Source: Prunella strophiata (taxonomy: Eukaryota; Chordata; Aves; Passeriformes; Prunellidae). From it: a stretch of DNA of 64,000 nt. The stretch lies in the NCBI GenBank assembly GCA_036583965.1, contig JAZBQD010000014.1, positions 67,672,395 through 67,736,394 of the forward strand, written 5' to 3'. The notes beneath the pieces were generated by a model. It was not told where the DNA came from, made no database searches, and saw nothing but the letters and a program-made list of their open reading frames with translations. The position numbers were made by a program, and so were the translations under genes. This document shows positions 23,384-36,351 of the stretch, piece after piece; position 1 is the stretch's first letter, and each line of letters starts with the position of its first letter.

Positions 23384-25743
23384 AATAATATCTCCAACAG
23401 GGGAGACTTTTCTCTGATTTAGCTAAACTCATTTAAAATCATCCCTCAGAGCATGAAAAGAAAAGATCTGTACACTGCAAACCCCAGACTTTAGACCTGC
23501 TATGGGGAGTAGGCATTGATGCTTTAAGCTGTTTGTCTGCAAGGTGTAACTGTCAGGTGCTAAAATCTGCAGACCTACCTAGAAGTCCTAAGGCAAAATA
23601 TAAAATTCAAAGATCTTTTAATTTTCCTTCTGTGGCTAAGGTTATTTTTTTTCAGTTTCCACTCACAAGACACGAAGATTAAAAACAACTTGCATTGAAG
23701 AGGCAAAAAGTAAAAAGAAAAAAAGGGAAAAAAAAAAAAAAAAGAGATTCTCAGCTGATAAGCTTATTGCAGAATCTGAGTATTTGTCAGATATTCAAAA
23801 CAAAATAGGCTGAGCCAGGGCATAGGTGTGTCTGTCCCCCTGGAAATAACACCTCACTCAGCAAAGATGCCCTTTGACTTCAGTGTGACTATCTGAGGAG
23901 TTGAATGTTGCTCACAGCCCTGATGCTCACCACCCCTGAAATGCATCCAGCTGGGTGAGAATTAAGCTGAGACCACAGTGCAGCATCCCTTGAATCTCAG
24001 TCTTAAATGATAACCACCCCCAGAAGAGATTCCTGTGTTGAGCAGTGTAAAAAAAAATAGCTCTGCTTTTGCATCAGGGTGCCAGACTCTGGAGTGTTTG
24101 AAGCCTTTTCACATCTCTGCCAGAGGCAGGAGAGAGAGTGCAGACAGAGAGGCAGGAGGACAGGGAGGCACAGAGTTTTGCCTACAGTGGAAAACTGTTA
24201 AACTCAACTGAATGACCAGCAAAAAAAAAAAACACCTTTTTCCCTTATGGACAGATCAAGACAGGAGCAGACATCTTGTGAATTTTTTTGGGCAACCTAC
24301 CCCATGAATTAAGGCTTTTAAAATGGACCTTAGGCTAGTTACTGAGCACCTATACCAGGGATTCACAAGAGCTTTCAGCCATGTCCCTGGGGCATGAAGA
24401 GCTGGGTGTGTTGGCAAAGATGCCCATTAGTGTGGGCATTGCCTGCAGCTCCAGCTGTGCTTTGGAGCTGGCTCCCAACCCATGTCCCAGCAGGAATCTT
24501 GCTGAGATTCCCATGGCTTGTCCCCTCTCAGCAAACAGGGAAAGGAGCAGGTCCTCTCCTTGGGGAAGGTCACTTACTCCACAGGCTGTCTTTGGCTCTC
24601 AGCATCCCACCCTGATGGCTCAGAAATGCTGACACCCACCACCATAACCACCAGGATGGTGCCCTTCAGCAAGGAACCCCAGAATCCTGACATCCACAGA
24701 ACACAAAATGATGGATCTCTGTAGGAGATGGATGGATGCTTCCAGCATCAGAGCAGTGTGACTCTCCTAGAAATGTTGCCTTTTCTCACTTTCCCCCACC
24801 CAGTCCCTCAGCTCCTCTTTCTGGGACAACCACAACTGTGACCTGTGACACAGAGGGGACAGAGCTACAGCTGGAAGCTCCCCTGGGAGATGCACTGCCT
24901 GGGCATGAGATGAAAAAGAGATTTCTCCTGGAAAAATGGGCACAAACACAATGACTGATAAAAGCCTGTTCAGTGAGGACAAACCTGGGGAGAGAAGGTG
25001 TTTGATGAGACACACAAAACTTCCAGAAAAATGTTAGTGTGTTTCAGCTCATACAATTTTCAATGGGAATTAGTGCCAAGTGTATGGAAGGAATTCAAAT
25101 ATTAGCCTTCCCCACATATCCCACTGCTGGTGCTGACTACAGCCAGCTCACATGATTTGAAACTTGATTTATCCTCTGTGCAAAGTCCTACTTAAAATTC
25201 AGTAACGCATTTATTTTTTTTTCAGGCACAACTTATTTTCCCAACTTAAAGACTGCCTGAGAGGCAACAGATAGTTCTGCCTTGAAATGTGATATGGCAA
25301 AAGCTGGGGTGATTTTGGCCTGTCTCAATATTGTGATCACTGTTGGGGAGTAAAAGCCCTTCTCCTACAAGCTGCAGGGACAGTGTGTGTGGATGATCAC
25401 GTGCATTTCCAGATCCCTCATGTCCATGTTGAGTAGGAGGGGTGCTGAGAGCAGCAGCATGACATTTTAGGGCTGGCAAAAGCCACAGACACCATGTCAG
25501 AAGCTTGCTGAAGAAAGTACTAACTTGTAACCTGCTCTGAAAATGCCTGAGAGCTGTGAGCTCTGCAGAGGAGGGGGAACTGGCCTAATGTAGGTGAAGA
25601 AATCAGTGGAGACAAATATGTGAGGCAAACCCTAAAGGTCACAATCTAAGTTTAGACCCTCTTAGAAGAGACCATGGAATTAATTGGTGATTCTGTGAAC
25701 CTACCCAAGCATTCTCCTTGTGTGGCATGAGAGACAGAGAGGG

Positions 25744-25747
<4 letters not shown>
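23384..25747. other. Unique noncoding sequence with purine-rich tracts
   Basis: A purine-rich stretch at about 23701-23746 includes A17. No CR1, LTR or gene was recognised. The frames at 24381-24632 and 24394-24615 overlap each other in different phases and lack domains, so they are judged to be chance. Confidence 0.45.

Positions 25748-25822
<75 letters not shown>
25748..25822. repeat. A75 homopolymer
   Basis: Seventy-five consecutive A residues lie between GGGAATT and CAGCCAAGG. The poly-phenylalanine minus frame across it (25639-25956) is an artefact of this run. I see no retroposed gene body upstream and no flanking target-site duplication, so a processed-pseudogene tail is not supported. 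Confidence 0.95.
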
Positions 25823-25823
<1 letters not shown>

Positions 25824-26700
25824 AGCCAAGGTAGAAAAGAAAAAGAACAACATTTGGTGAAGTGCTTATATTGTGCACAGTAAGAGCAATCAAGTCGTAG
25901 GTGGTTGATGCAAGTGTTTCTAAATGCTCAGCTACAGAGGATTTGCATGTTGCCACACCAACAAGATGATTTAGGGCTTCAGCTCAGGATTTTGCAGGTC
26001 AGACCTTTGTTTTCCAGAGGATTTTTTCCATCAACCATCCTTCCCCAAAGTGGCCAGGTCTCCCTGTATGTGACAGCACAGACCTCGATCACATTAAGGA
26101 CAAACTGCTGAAATGACCCTATAACTGAGAGATCAATGAAAAGATAATAACAAAACACCAATTCTGGGCCAAAACTTGGTAGATGGGTGTTTCTCTCATG
26201 TGTCTACCCTGAGTTTTCATCCTGAGACTGTGCAAATCCAAAGCCTGCCTGTATACAGAGTAGAACAGAGAGCAGCAAACCCCAGGTCTCCATCTCTGCA
26301 CTCCCACTCCCCTTCCTCCTCTGCCATTATTAACAAATGTCTGATTTCAAAGCAGGCCACTAGAAAAGAGTTGTGGGTTTTATCTCCCCCTCCATGGTTT
26401 TTATTTTTAATTTTGCACATTGCCACCACTTGTTGAGGGGACCCACTTGTTTTGCTTCTTCCTTCTGTTTGTTTTGCCCTTTGCTTTTCACGTGGGGGAG
26501 GATGGCAGAGGGTGGAAGCAATCATGCTCATCATCAACAAACACAGGGCACAGGGAGGTCAGCCCAGCACCACACTGGGTGCCTGAGATGGAACTTCAGG
26601 GGCAAGAGCCAGAGTACAACCAGCATGGTGAGGGGGAAGCAAAAAACAATGCATTTTTTTGTTTGGGTTTTGTTTTCTGTGGATACTCTCAGTGCAAAAA
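25823..26700. other. Unique noncoding sequence
   Basis: Open frames of 60-111 codons on both strands overlap one another and show no domain. No transposon was recognised. Confidence 0.45.
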
Positions 26701-26775
26701 AAAAATGAAATTAAATTAAAATAAAATAAAATAAAATAAAATATAAAATAAAATAAAATAAAATATAAAATAAAT
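26701..26775. repeat. (AAAAT)n microsatellite
   Basis: TTAAA/ATAAA units expand into AAAAT repeats broken twice by ATATAAA, over about 75 bases. Confidence 0.9.
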
Positions 26776-27131
26776 TCATGAGCATTTTCAAGCTCCTGGA
26801 GACCTGAAATGCTGAGGTGTGTTTAGGAAATCTAAATCTGCATGTGTGACAGAGATGCCATTAAGAAAAATAATATTCCTGAACAGGGAAGGCTGGAGGG
26901 GGTGGAGAAAGGAGGGAGGTGGAAGACGAGGAAAGCTGCTAAGCTAAGAAATGATGAGGTAATGATAATATAATTTCCTAAACTGGCTACTAATTAACCA
27001 CAACTCTGGAGCTTAGTACTGGGAACCAACTCCATCACAACCCAAAAATCACTCTGAAAAAGAAAAAGAAATCAGCAGCACATTTTTCAGTGACAGTTAG
27101 CCAAATGTAATGTAATGCATTTTACTGATTT

Positions 27132-27160
27132 CCCCCCCCCCCCCCTTTTTTTTTTTTTTT
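27132..27160. repeat. C14T15 double homopolymer
   Basis: Fourteen C residues are followed directly by fifteen T residues, in a TGATTT…CTCCCC context. The lengths are likely to be polymorphic or misread. Confidence 0.92.
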
Positions 27161-30100
27161 CTCCCCTAGACTTTTAGCTAACACACCAAAATTTCTTGGG
27201 TACACAGGAGACAGAACAAGGGCAATTTTTGATGTGAAGTAAAACAGCTAAATCATAGGGGAAATTCCCTTTTGGTGCTGCTCTGGCAAAGCCAGAGATG
27301 AACAGTGCCCAGATCAGCCTGATGTGCAGTCCCAAAGTGTTTACATGAGAGTAAGGAACAGGAAAGACAAACACAAACAGCCTGCCTTGCCCAGCTCAGC
27401 CTTCTCTGTGCTTTGAGTCACCTGCAGTAGTCAGAGCCATGGGGTCAGCCTGAGAGGTCTCAGGAGGAAATACAGCATCCTGAACAGTGGCAAGGGTAGG
27501 CCTGCAGCTCCTGAGGTCCTGCTGCCTTTTCCCATGACAGCAAGATGTCTATGTAAAACACTCCTGCCATGGGAATAGCTGTGTAAGAAGGCAGGAACCC
27601 CTTGCTCATTTAACAGGCATTACCTGCAGGCAGTTTTCTACAGTGGAGGAAGAGGTCCAGTCTTCATTCTGCCCCCCACATTAATTTCACATGCAAAAGG
27701 GCATTTTTCTAAGAAAATACAATTAAATAAATCCAATCCTTAGACATAATAAAGTGCAGTACAGCACAGCTTCAATGCAAAGACATGCAGCAACAAAAGA
27801 CAGTGGCTCAGTAAAGACAAAAAAAAAAAAAAAATGCATGAAGCCATAGATATTAACTTTTAAAAGCTGTCATGAATACTGTGGGGTGACAAAAAAAAGG
27901 AGGGGATGTCACCCAGGACATGTCAGAAAAAGGAAAAGAAAAATAGGTGTGCCAAAAGTTCCTCTTTTAATGCTGGACCCTAAATGTTGGTAGCACAGAT
28001 GTCAAGTGGAGAAGTTGATGAGATTTTTCAACAGAGAAGGTGGAAGGCTGAGCCAGGAACATGACAGCAGCAGTACCTCCAGGAGATGGAGAGAAGGGCT
28101 GCTTGGGAGACTAAGAAAAAACAGCCAATATCCCAGCCAGGAGCCACAGAAAGAAATATTTGGGGAGTGGGGTTTGGGACAGGTCAGGCCTTGTGTTTTG
28201 GATACACAAGGAGAGAAGGAGCCCAAGTGTCAGTGGAGGGGGCTGAGCCCCTCCCTTCCTAGCACTGCATATCATGCCCTGGCCTTGTCCCCTTGCTTGC
28301 TCTTCTCACTGTCTCCTTCTCCCCACAGCACTGCTGAGGACCCAGACTGGGAGCACAGCAGCTTTGGCCAAAAAGGAAAGGAGGTGGCAGCTAATGAGGG
28401 AGCTAAAGCCCTTTTCTCTCCTCTCTCCTTGTAAACCCACACCTGTGCATCCCAGCTGTGTTCACAGCCCAGGTTCTGACTGGAACCTTTCTTTTACATG
28501 GTGGAAAGAGCCTTACCTGGATGGCAAATCTGGGAGAGCAGAGATGAAATCAGCCTCATGCAAAGTCTTCTGCCATCAGTGCACATGAGCATGAGCTAAC
28601 AAACCCTGCCAATCCTCACAGCTAAGGGATTTCCTCCCCATCACTCAGCACCAGCTGCAAGGGTGAGGGCACAGAGCTCCTGGCTCCAGCTCAACTTCCA
28701 CTTTCCAAATGCTACATCCTCCAGGTGAGGGATAATCCATCACATGTAGCATCCATTTCAAACTGCTGCTTATGCCATGCTCTTCATACATTTAACATGA
28801 GCAAAATGAGAGATTCAGGAGGGGATCATCAGAGGAGGGGGTTCAAGGAAGATGGATTGTGCAGCAGACTAGCAAAATAAAGAAAAAATTAGCTTGGTTT
28901 CTCTTTCTCACTTTCTAGTTTGCTGAGTAATTGAAAGAAAAGTGTTTCCATGCATCAGGACTCTGGAGTGGCCTTTGTGAACTTTAGCCACTGTAGACAG
29001 TGAGAGATTCAGATGGTTTAAGGAGAACCCTGCCTTTACAAAATGACCTTCTCTTATACCACAGCCTCCACCCCCAGTCTCACATTGTCAGACTCTCCCA
29101 CCACCAGTGCTTTCTGCAGCTGGCTGCAGCCTGACCCTCTCTCAGCCACAGCTTTAGAGCTGCCTTATGTACTTCAAAAACTGGTTTGGTGGTTTGGTGT
29201 TGGTTTTTGAGATGGGGTAAATATTTATTGGCAGTTTTTCTGCTTTAACTTAACTATGAAAATAAAAATGAAAAAAAAAAATCACAAGCAGAAGCTTCAG
29301 GCACATCTTTGTGTCATGGGACTAGTTTGCAGCTAAACCAAGGGTTGCTCAGTGAAAACAAGGATGAGATCCACAGTTCTGGAAAATACAATTTTGTATC
29401 AGCTTTGGGAGCTTCTTACCCAGAATGGGTCCTGCCAAGCCTCATACACCACACATGAGCTTAATTTATTTGCTCTCTGGTCCATTTTCCCCTCTAGGTG
29501 ATGATCATCACATTTGTTGTCACCCTCATCTCTCTTCTGCCCTAGGAGCAGGCACAGCTCATGGGTACATCCCATCTTGTGTCAAGGGCTCTGGAGCAGA
29601 GCAGAGGCTTCAGCCTGAGCTGGAAGCATCCTCCTCACACATCTGCTACCCACAGGCATTTCCACCACAGGCACCCCTGTGGGTCAGGAAACATGGATTT
29701 GTGGCCAGGGCATTATTATGGGGTACACAAAACACGTTCAGTGGGTGACTTACATGTGCTCCTTGCCATAGGCAGGCACCCCTGAAACCCTGCTAGGCAG
29801 ATGCATCTCTCTCCTCCTAAAAAGCAGAGAAACACTTGAGTCCTTTTGAGGATCTGGAGTCATTTCCAGAAATTGTTAATGTATTTAAGAACTACTGGGG
29901 TTAAACAGCTGAATTGACTAGTGCTTTCGTTTTAACACAGCTTTTGAAACAGAAAGATCAAAATGGTGTTTCCTGAAAGCTTTTCTTTTAAATTTTGAAA
30001 TAGGAAATTCAAGCAAGCCAGTTTGGCTTTTTGAAGGCAGAGGTTGTTTTTTGGCTTGTTTTGGTTCGGGTTTTTTTTCCCCAAAAGCATCTGAGTTTGA

Positions 30101-30504
30101 ATGAATAATTGTTTTCCAAAAAAATTCAAGTCTTAATATCTCACTGGATTTTATTCTAAGTCATAGTTGAAACTGTCACAAGGTTGCATGAAGCTCTCTT
30201 TAAAAACATAGCACACAAAACCAGGTTTACTCAAGCAGGGTGCTGCCTCTGGTTCTCTTTGAGACCAGACAGTCCTGGTAAGAGACAGAACAGGGCATGT
30301 CTGAAGAAACTTTCCTCTTGCAGCTGAGGGTTCTTCCCTTTATCCCGCAGCGCTTAAGCAAAAACTGTGATTCTTTCAAAACTCTGATTGTCTCCTGAGC
30401 CTGTGAAGGAAGTGGAACACCACTGATGCAGCTCCCAGCCACGTGCACCTCCCTGGTTGCCTGTTAAACAGCAGGAGGTTGCCATGGGGGCACCCAGCTC
30501 CTCA
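27161..30504. other. Unique noncoding sequence, about 3.3 kb
   Basis: No CR1, MIR or LTR was recognised. A short A15 run lies near 27820. The plus frame 28006-28434 (142 codons) is low in domain content and is crossed by open minus frames. T/G-rich patches at about 29180-29215 and 30045-30080 resemble the tract at 47525 on a small scale. Confidence 0.45.
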
Positions 30505-30580
30505 GTCACAGCTCGTTCACGGGATGCCCTTTCAGCAGCGCCGTCCTTGGGCGCCCACCCGCAGCTCCCGTGACAGTCAC
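30505..30580. other. Isolated CpG-dense patch with an inverted repeat
   Basis: About seven CpGs fall in 75 bases (CTCGTTCACGGG, CAGCGCCGTCC, GGGCGCCC, CCCGCAG, CCCGTGAC) in otherwise CpG-poor surroundings. TCACGGGA (30517-30524) and TCCCGTGA (30566-30573) form a perfect 8-base inverted repeat with a 41-base interval. It is too small for a CpG island by the usual length criterion. Function unknown. Confidence 0.5.
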
Positions 30581-32637
30581 CATGTGCCCCCTCTCACATG
30601 CTTCACACCAGCACATGCATCATTCCCAGGGCTAGCAACATTCCTGGCTCTGCAGGATGATGAAATCTCTGCCACTGAGAACCACCTGACTCCCCCTTCC
30701 CCAAAAAATGGGAAGGGAAAATGTATCATACAGCTTCTGGCTTCATTTGGAGAAGGCTGAGAGAAGGAGGTGCTCTGACACTCATAAATAGTTTTTCTCC
30801 CTTTTTGCATCCATCTGACATTGGTAATACTCACACAAGCATAGCAAAACCCTCCTTAATGCATTAAGACTAAAATCATAGCTTGTCTTGATTGGAGACT
30901 GCAGTGTTAGCAGTGCCCAGCTAAGTCAGGGCTTGCATTTTAATTAGAAACTCTAATGGTGAAATAATATGAGAATAATTCCAGTAAGTGCTTTCCCTCT
31001 GGCAACCAGAAATAATACTGACATTTCAGATGTTCCCTAGCCTGTACCAAGTTTTTATGATTTTTTGTCCTACAGCATCAGCTACAGGCCCTTACACCTG
31101 ATAGACAATATCCTCATAAATAACATGTAAGAGTTCATTCCCCTGAAGAGGCATGGTCACAGATCTGTATCTCATTGCCTGCATTTTGGAAAGCAAGTGG
31201 ACAGGGGGTGGGACAGTGAAGGAAGCCCAGAAGGAGTTGGTTTTTTTTTTCCTCTGGTGGCTTTGCAGAAAGCCTGGGGCTGTAACTTTGGGATCAATTC
31301 TTCATGGCAGGGAGGTCCTGTTTTCCAAGGAAAGACCACTCTGTTCAACACTGTTATACAGCCTGGGCCAAAAAAAAAAAATTTTTTCAACAATTAGCAC
31401 AGTGGAATTTTGAACACCAGTGTGGACCATAGGAGACACCCTGGAATCACCAGTAATGACCAGTTATCCTCTGCGGTCCTGAAATCATTACTGGGATATT
31501 TTAAAAATATTAAGGTTTCTTAGGGCTGATGCATTTAAATACTACTTTTAAGGCATTTCAGCTTTTTGAGCCCACACTATTAGTGGAGTCAAATCTGCAC
31601 TATGGCCTGTTGTGAAATGCAACTGGATGAGATAAAAAAAGGAGGGAAAAAACTCATATAAGGATTTAAATGCTATCTGACCCATTTTCCTGTGTACACA
31701 AAATTATTACAGTTTTGTTTTCAGATATGTTAACACTGTAAGGAGGATATGAGTATCCAGCTAGAAAAATGGGGGAAATAGGGGGGGAAAAGCTAAAACA
31801 CAGTGCCTACAGATATACTTAAAGCAGCTGAACAAAAATACTTTGCTCCACTTGCTTAGGTCAGTCCTCCTTGCCAGTAAACTGGGCAGGATTGTGGTTT
31901 AACACCTTTGCAGATGGTGAGTTAGAGAAAGAGCAGGTGACTCCTCAGGACTTTGCACTGGTGGCCCTGTCTCTCCATGTCTCTCTTTTTCCCTGACCTG
32001 CCAACCAGAGCCTTCAGTGAAAAGATGGAGAAGTACAAAAGCAAAGATGATTCATCAGTACCTGGCACAGAGATTTTGATGAACAACATGGAGGGAGTCC
32101 AAAATGAAGTTCTGTGAAGTGAGAGTGAAAACCAGCCTGAGTAGGGTAGCCTGCTCAAAAGCTCTTTGCTCTGCAGTTTGGGCTCATGGGTGTCAGAGGG
32201 GTCACAAGTCATTACCAGCTCTGTGGGAGTGCTGAGTTATGCTCCCAATGTGCAGTTTCTGATGAATTTGCCCACCAAAATCACAGGTTTCTGAAGACCC
32301 ACTGAATGCTGGCTGACTGAGCTAAGCACACTGCTTCCTTTGAAGGTGCCAAACTGCACTAAAAGTAGTTAAAGGCACAGGAAATGTTTCCTTTTTCCAT
32401 TTAGGCAGTTGTTGTCCTTGCCCCAGGGATGTTATATGAGCATGAGTGGGAGGGACCCAGACCAGCACCATAGGAGGAGGGTTAAATAGCCCTGGAGCTG
32501 GTGAAGCATCCTGCTCCCCATTCCCTCCCTGTAATCCGTCAGCTGTCCACTGCCTGCTGTGGACCAGCATCATTAGGTACATGAAAGGGGAAAACAAACA
32601 TGCCCCAAACCCCAAGGAAACAAAGCAAACAGGATTC
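30581..32637. other. Unique noncoding sequence
   Basis: No gene or transposon was recognised. A short A11T6 run lies near 31370-31386. Frames of 65-112 codons on opposite strands are mutually overlapping and lack domains. Confidence 0.45.
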
Positions 32638-32828
32638 ATGGTCCAGTGGTTAAAAGGCAAGCACTGAGCAGACAGGAGAGCTGGCTTCTCTCTCAGGCTG
32701 GGGCACTGTAGCTCTTGGTTAGCATCTCCTCCCTGTGCCTCAGTTTACCCAGCTATAAAAAGGGGATGGTTACCCCTCCCTGAATACATTAGGAGGGCTT
32801 TAAAACACCCACAACCTAATCAGTGTTA
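32638..32828 (+). mobile_element. MIR-like SINE, most complete copy in the window
   Basis: Blocks occur in consensus order: GGTCCAGTGGTTAAAAGGC, then a GAGCTGGCTTCTCTCTCAGG segment, GGGCACTGTAGCTCTTGG, CTGTGCCTCAGTTTACCCAG, CTATAAAAAGGGGATGGTTAC and GAGGGCTTTAAAAC. These correspond to the MIR 'agtggttaagagc' head, the central region, the 'cctcagtttcctcatctgtaaaatggggat' block and the decayed tail. The head motif makes this nearly full length. Confidence 0.72.
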
Positions 32829-33699
32829 CAGGTTATTCCAGCCCTGGCAACCTGGGGAAAATCAAAGCTGATTTATACAGTCGAATCACTGTTGGCACTG
32901 ACAAACTGGTAGAGACAGTCCTGTCAAGTATCATATTTGAAACATAAGGCTTATACCATTCATTCCTGTCATTTTTTTTTTTTTGTGTGTGTGTTCCATG
33001 CAATGGTAGATAGGTATTGCATGCAGTGATATCCCCTCAGTGTGTGCCAAAATGAATAATGCCAGGGAGTTTCTGCCTCAGGGCAAGGCCACAGCCGAGC
33101 TTCCCACAGGTCTGCTGCCAGTGGAACCCCAGTGCAGAGGAGGTTGGCTGGGAGGTGTGCTCACAGCTGAGGTTTTCCAGTACAGCTCTTCCCTGCTTTT
33201 GTCCCCTGTGTCACAAAACCTGACACAATGCTCCTCACACACTGGAGATGCCATCAAACCATGATAACAGCCAGGGCAGAGGAGGGGAGACTATTTCTGC
33301 ACATCTCTGTTGGTTTTTGCTTGTGTTGGGTTTTGTCTCACCTTCTAACCAAGAATGCTAACCCAGCAACATTTCTTGAAAATCTAAACCAAGAATAGTG
33401 ACTGCAGGGGTTTGGTAACACACCTGCAACAGTCACACATCACCCTGTCCCTATATGTGACAAACCCAGCAGTACCACCAATAATTCAATTTCTCCTTCA
33501 AGCATTTTGGGAATTCCAGCCTTAAACCTTATGTTTTTACTCTTCTCTAAACCTCTGACCTTCCTGGAGCACTTCAGTAGGGATCTGTGGGGTTCATTTG
33601 GCATGTATAAGCTCAAAATAAATAGGTTTCTTTACAGAGAGTTCTTGGTATGCTCTTAACATTGGGGAAATATATTTTTCTCTTTTCTCTCTTCAGAAA

Positions 33700-33833
33700 A
33701 GAGGTGGAGTCTCCAACTCTGGAGCTACTTAAAATATGTGTAGGTGTGACACTTGGAGACGTGGTTTAATGGTGGCATCAATGGCAATGATGGACTCAAT
33801 GATCTTAAGGGTCTTTTCTAAACTAAATGATTT
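33700..33833 (+). mobile_element. CR1 LINE, 3' end fragment, older subfamily
   Basis: The copy reads GGTGGAGTCTCCAACTCTGG, AGCTACTTAAAATATGTG, TAGGTGTGACACTTGGAGAC, GTGGTTTAATGGTGGCATC, TGGACTCAATGATCTTAAGG and GTCTTTTCTAAACTAAATG. The 'cacttgg-gacatggtttagtggtg' and 'ggtcttttccaacctaaatg' phrases mark the subfamily shared with the fragment at 53548-53602. The terminal repeat is reduced to ATTTTAAA. Confidence 0.85.
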
Positions 33834-35128
33834 TAAACTGACTATTACAGACTTGCATAATTTTTTTTTCAGAGGAGGTATGCACTGTGAAAAAACAGGA
33901 AATTTCTGTCATGAACTTGAAAACCTTCAAGTTAGCCCCACAAGCTGAAAACATTCCATCTAAAACCCAAGAAATTCAGTTTTCAGCATTTCCCTCCTTT
34001 TTTAACCCAGAAAGGTATTTTTCATAGAAAACATAAAAAACAACCCACTTCCAGAGAAAATTCAATCACACATGATTGGAGCTGCACAGCACTAATAATG
34101 TATTAGGTACACAAGGTACAGATATTAGTCCCTGCCTTTATTCAGGAGTTTAGGATATTGACTACTTGAGGGAAAGGTCCAAAAAGCCACTGGAAAATGA
34201 TACTTTTTCTTTACTTTTTTACTGAGAAGACACTTAGGTTTAAGAAAAGTCTGGAGGTCATATATACAGCCCCTCACTCCAACCAGGGCCATCCTTGAAG
34301 TTAGATCAAATTGCTTAGTGTCCCACCTGGTAGAATTTTGTATATTCCCAAGGATGGTGATTTCACAGGTCTCCTTCCACTGTTTGACCACCCACAAGGT
34401 GAAAAAAAAAAAAGTCCACAATATCTTACTCTCCTTAGTTGCTTTGCTGCTGTTACTGTGCATTGTAAGAGTTTGATTCAGTCTTTTCTACACCCCTCAC
34501 TGCAATACCCAATCTTATAAGTGATCTTGAATTTTCTCATCTTAAAACTCTGAGCCAGCTCAGGACCCTCAGCTTCTCTTATGCCATGTGCTCCTGTCTC
34601 CACTGGACTTGTTTCAGTAGTCCCATCAAAAAACTGATATTTATTATTAGAGAATATAAATTCCTTTCTATCCCACCTCTTGGTGTATAACCTAGAAGTC
34701 CTAGAGACTCTGAACTCTCTGGTCCTAGAGATTCACACAGGATGAGCACAGACCCTAATGATGAAAGAATTTCCAAGTAATAGTTTCATTCAGAACAGCA
34801 ATTGTATATTAATTTGCACTTCTTTTATGAATTCTGTGTAGACTGGTAACTGTTAAGGCTCCGAATATTTGGATCAAAAGCCTCACAGAGGTAACTGTAA
34901 TGTTATTTTTAAAATACAGCCTCTCCTGCTGTTGGTCAGCTGTCCAGTATGGTGTTGCCTTTGGTAAAATGCTTTCTGAGAAGCCCAAATGGTATGACTT
35001 TTTCTCAGAAAAGGAGGTGGAAATAAACAAGCAGTGGTGTAAACACATAAATCCACTTGGCATGGAAAGTGGAAGCAGAGGACTGTTAAAAAACAGGCTT
35101 TGTAATTATATAATCATTTTACAGCCAG
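33834..35128. other. Unique noncoding sequence upstream of the duplication
   Basis: No gene or transposon was recognised. The minus frame 34125-34463 (112 codons) lacks any domain. Confidence 0.45.
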
Positions 35129-36351
35129 TAAAAAAATAGGAAGGGAGCAAAATTTTAAAAAGCTGCCTTCACTAGTATGAAAAACTGGGTCTACTTGCCC
35201 ACCTAAAGGGTAATAATAGCCATTCTGGGAGTGCTAAACTCTTTGAACTGTGTCTAAGTACCACTTCTGTTTATTTTAAGGAAGGAAACTGTCAGGTTCT
35301 GTTTGTTCGTAGTGAGCCATCCACAATGTGCTTGATGCATTCAGGACTAGTAAAATAGTGGTACATCAAGTATAGGAAACAAGAGGTTTATCATGGGATT
35401 AGTCTTACAGAGATAAAAGTAATCACAGAGTTGCTCAGGACTTCTTGTTTGCTGTGAAACTTGACTACAGGAGGTGATGGGTCTTTTCTTTTACAGCTTT
35501 TTCTGGTTGAAGAGGGAGGGAAGTGGGGTTAAAATAAAAACTGTTCATCTCTCCCTTATTTTGTTCTTCCCCATCGTTTGGTACTTTGCAAAGGGGCAAC
35601 TTTATTTTAAGGGATCATGTTTCTACCTTGCAACAAATCCCAGTCATGATTTTTATGGGCTAATTGCATTCCTGAACAGGTCACGAACTCTGGTCTGCTT
35701 TATTTCTATTCCTGATTTTAATTTTAATTTTTTTTAAAAAAATAGGAAGGGAGCAAAATTTTAAAAAGCTGCCTTCACTAGTATGAAAAACTGGGTCTAC
35801 TTGCCCACCTAAAGGGTAATAATAGCCATTCTGGGAGTGCTAAACTCTTTGAACTGTGTCTAAGTACCACTTCTGTTTATTTTAAGGAAGGAAACTGTCA
35901 GGTTCTGTTTGTTCGTAGTGAGCCATCCACAATGTGCTTGATGCATTCAGGACTAGTAAAATAGTGGTACATCAAGTATAGGAAACAAGAGGTTTATCAT
36001 GGGATTAGTCTTACAGAGATAAAAGTAATCACAGAGTTGCTCAGGACTTCTTGTTTGCTGTGAAACTTGACTACAGGAGGTGATGGGTCTTTTCTTTTAC
36101 AGCTTTTTCTGGTTGAAGAGGGAGGGAAGTGGGGTTAAAATAAAAACTGTTCATCTCTCCCTTATTTTGTTCTTCCCCATCGTTTGGTACTTTGCAAAGG
36201 GGCAACTTTATTTTAAGGGATCATGTTTCTACCTTGCAACAAATCCCAGTCATGATTTTTATGGGCTAATTGCATTCCTGAACAGGTCACGAACTCTGGT
36301 CTGCTTTATTTCTATTCCTGATTTTAATTTTAATTTTTTTTAAAAAAATAG
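35129..36351. repeat. Perfect 606-bp tandem duplication
   Basis: Unit 1 (35129-35734) is repeated without any mismatch that I can find as unit 2 (35735-36340). The 11-mer TAAAAAAATAG stands at the left edge (35129), at the junction (35735) and at the right edge (36341-36351). Each unit contains the same 87-codon plus frame (35474-35737 and 36080-36343), starting MMGLFFYSFFWLKREG. That frame has no known domain and ends in the T-rich unit border. Its duplication reflects the DNA event and is not evidence of a gene family. Either a very recent duplication or an assembly duplication would explain the identity. Confidence 0.97.

Noticed and set aside
25639..25956. Minus frame with a poly-phenylalanine run
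   Set aside because: Product of the A75 homopolymer.
35474..36343. Two identical 87-codon frames, apparently a duplicated small gene pair
   Set aside because: The identity is explained by the 606-bp DNA duplication. The frame has no domain, and silent and coding positions are equally unchanged, so there is no sign of protein-level selection.
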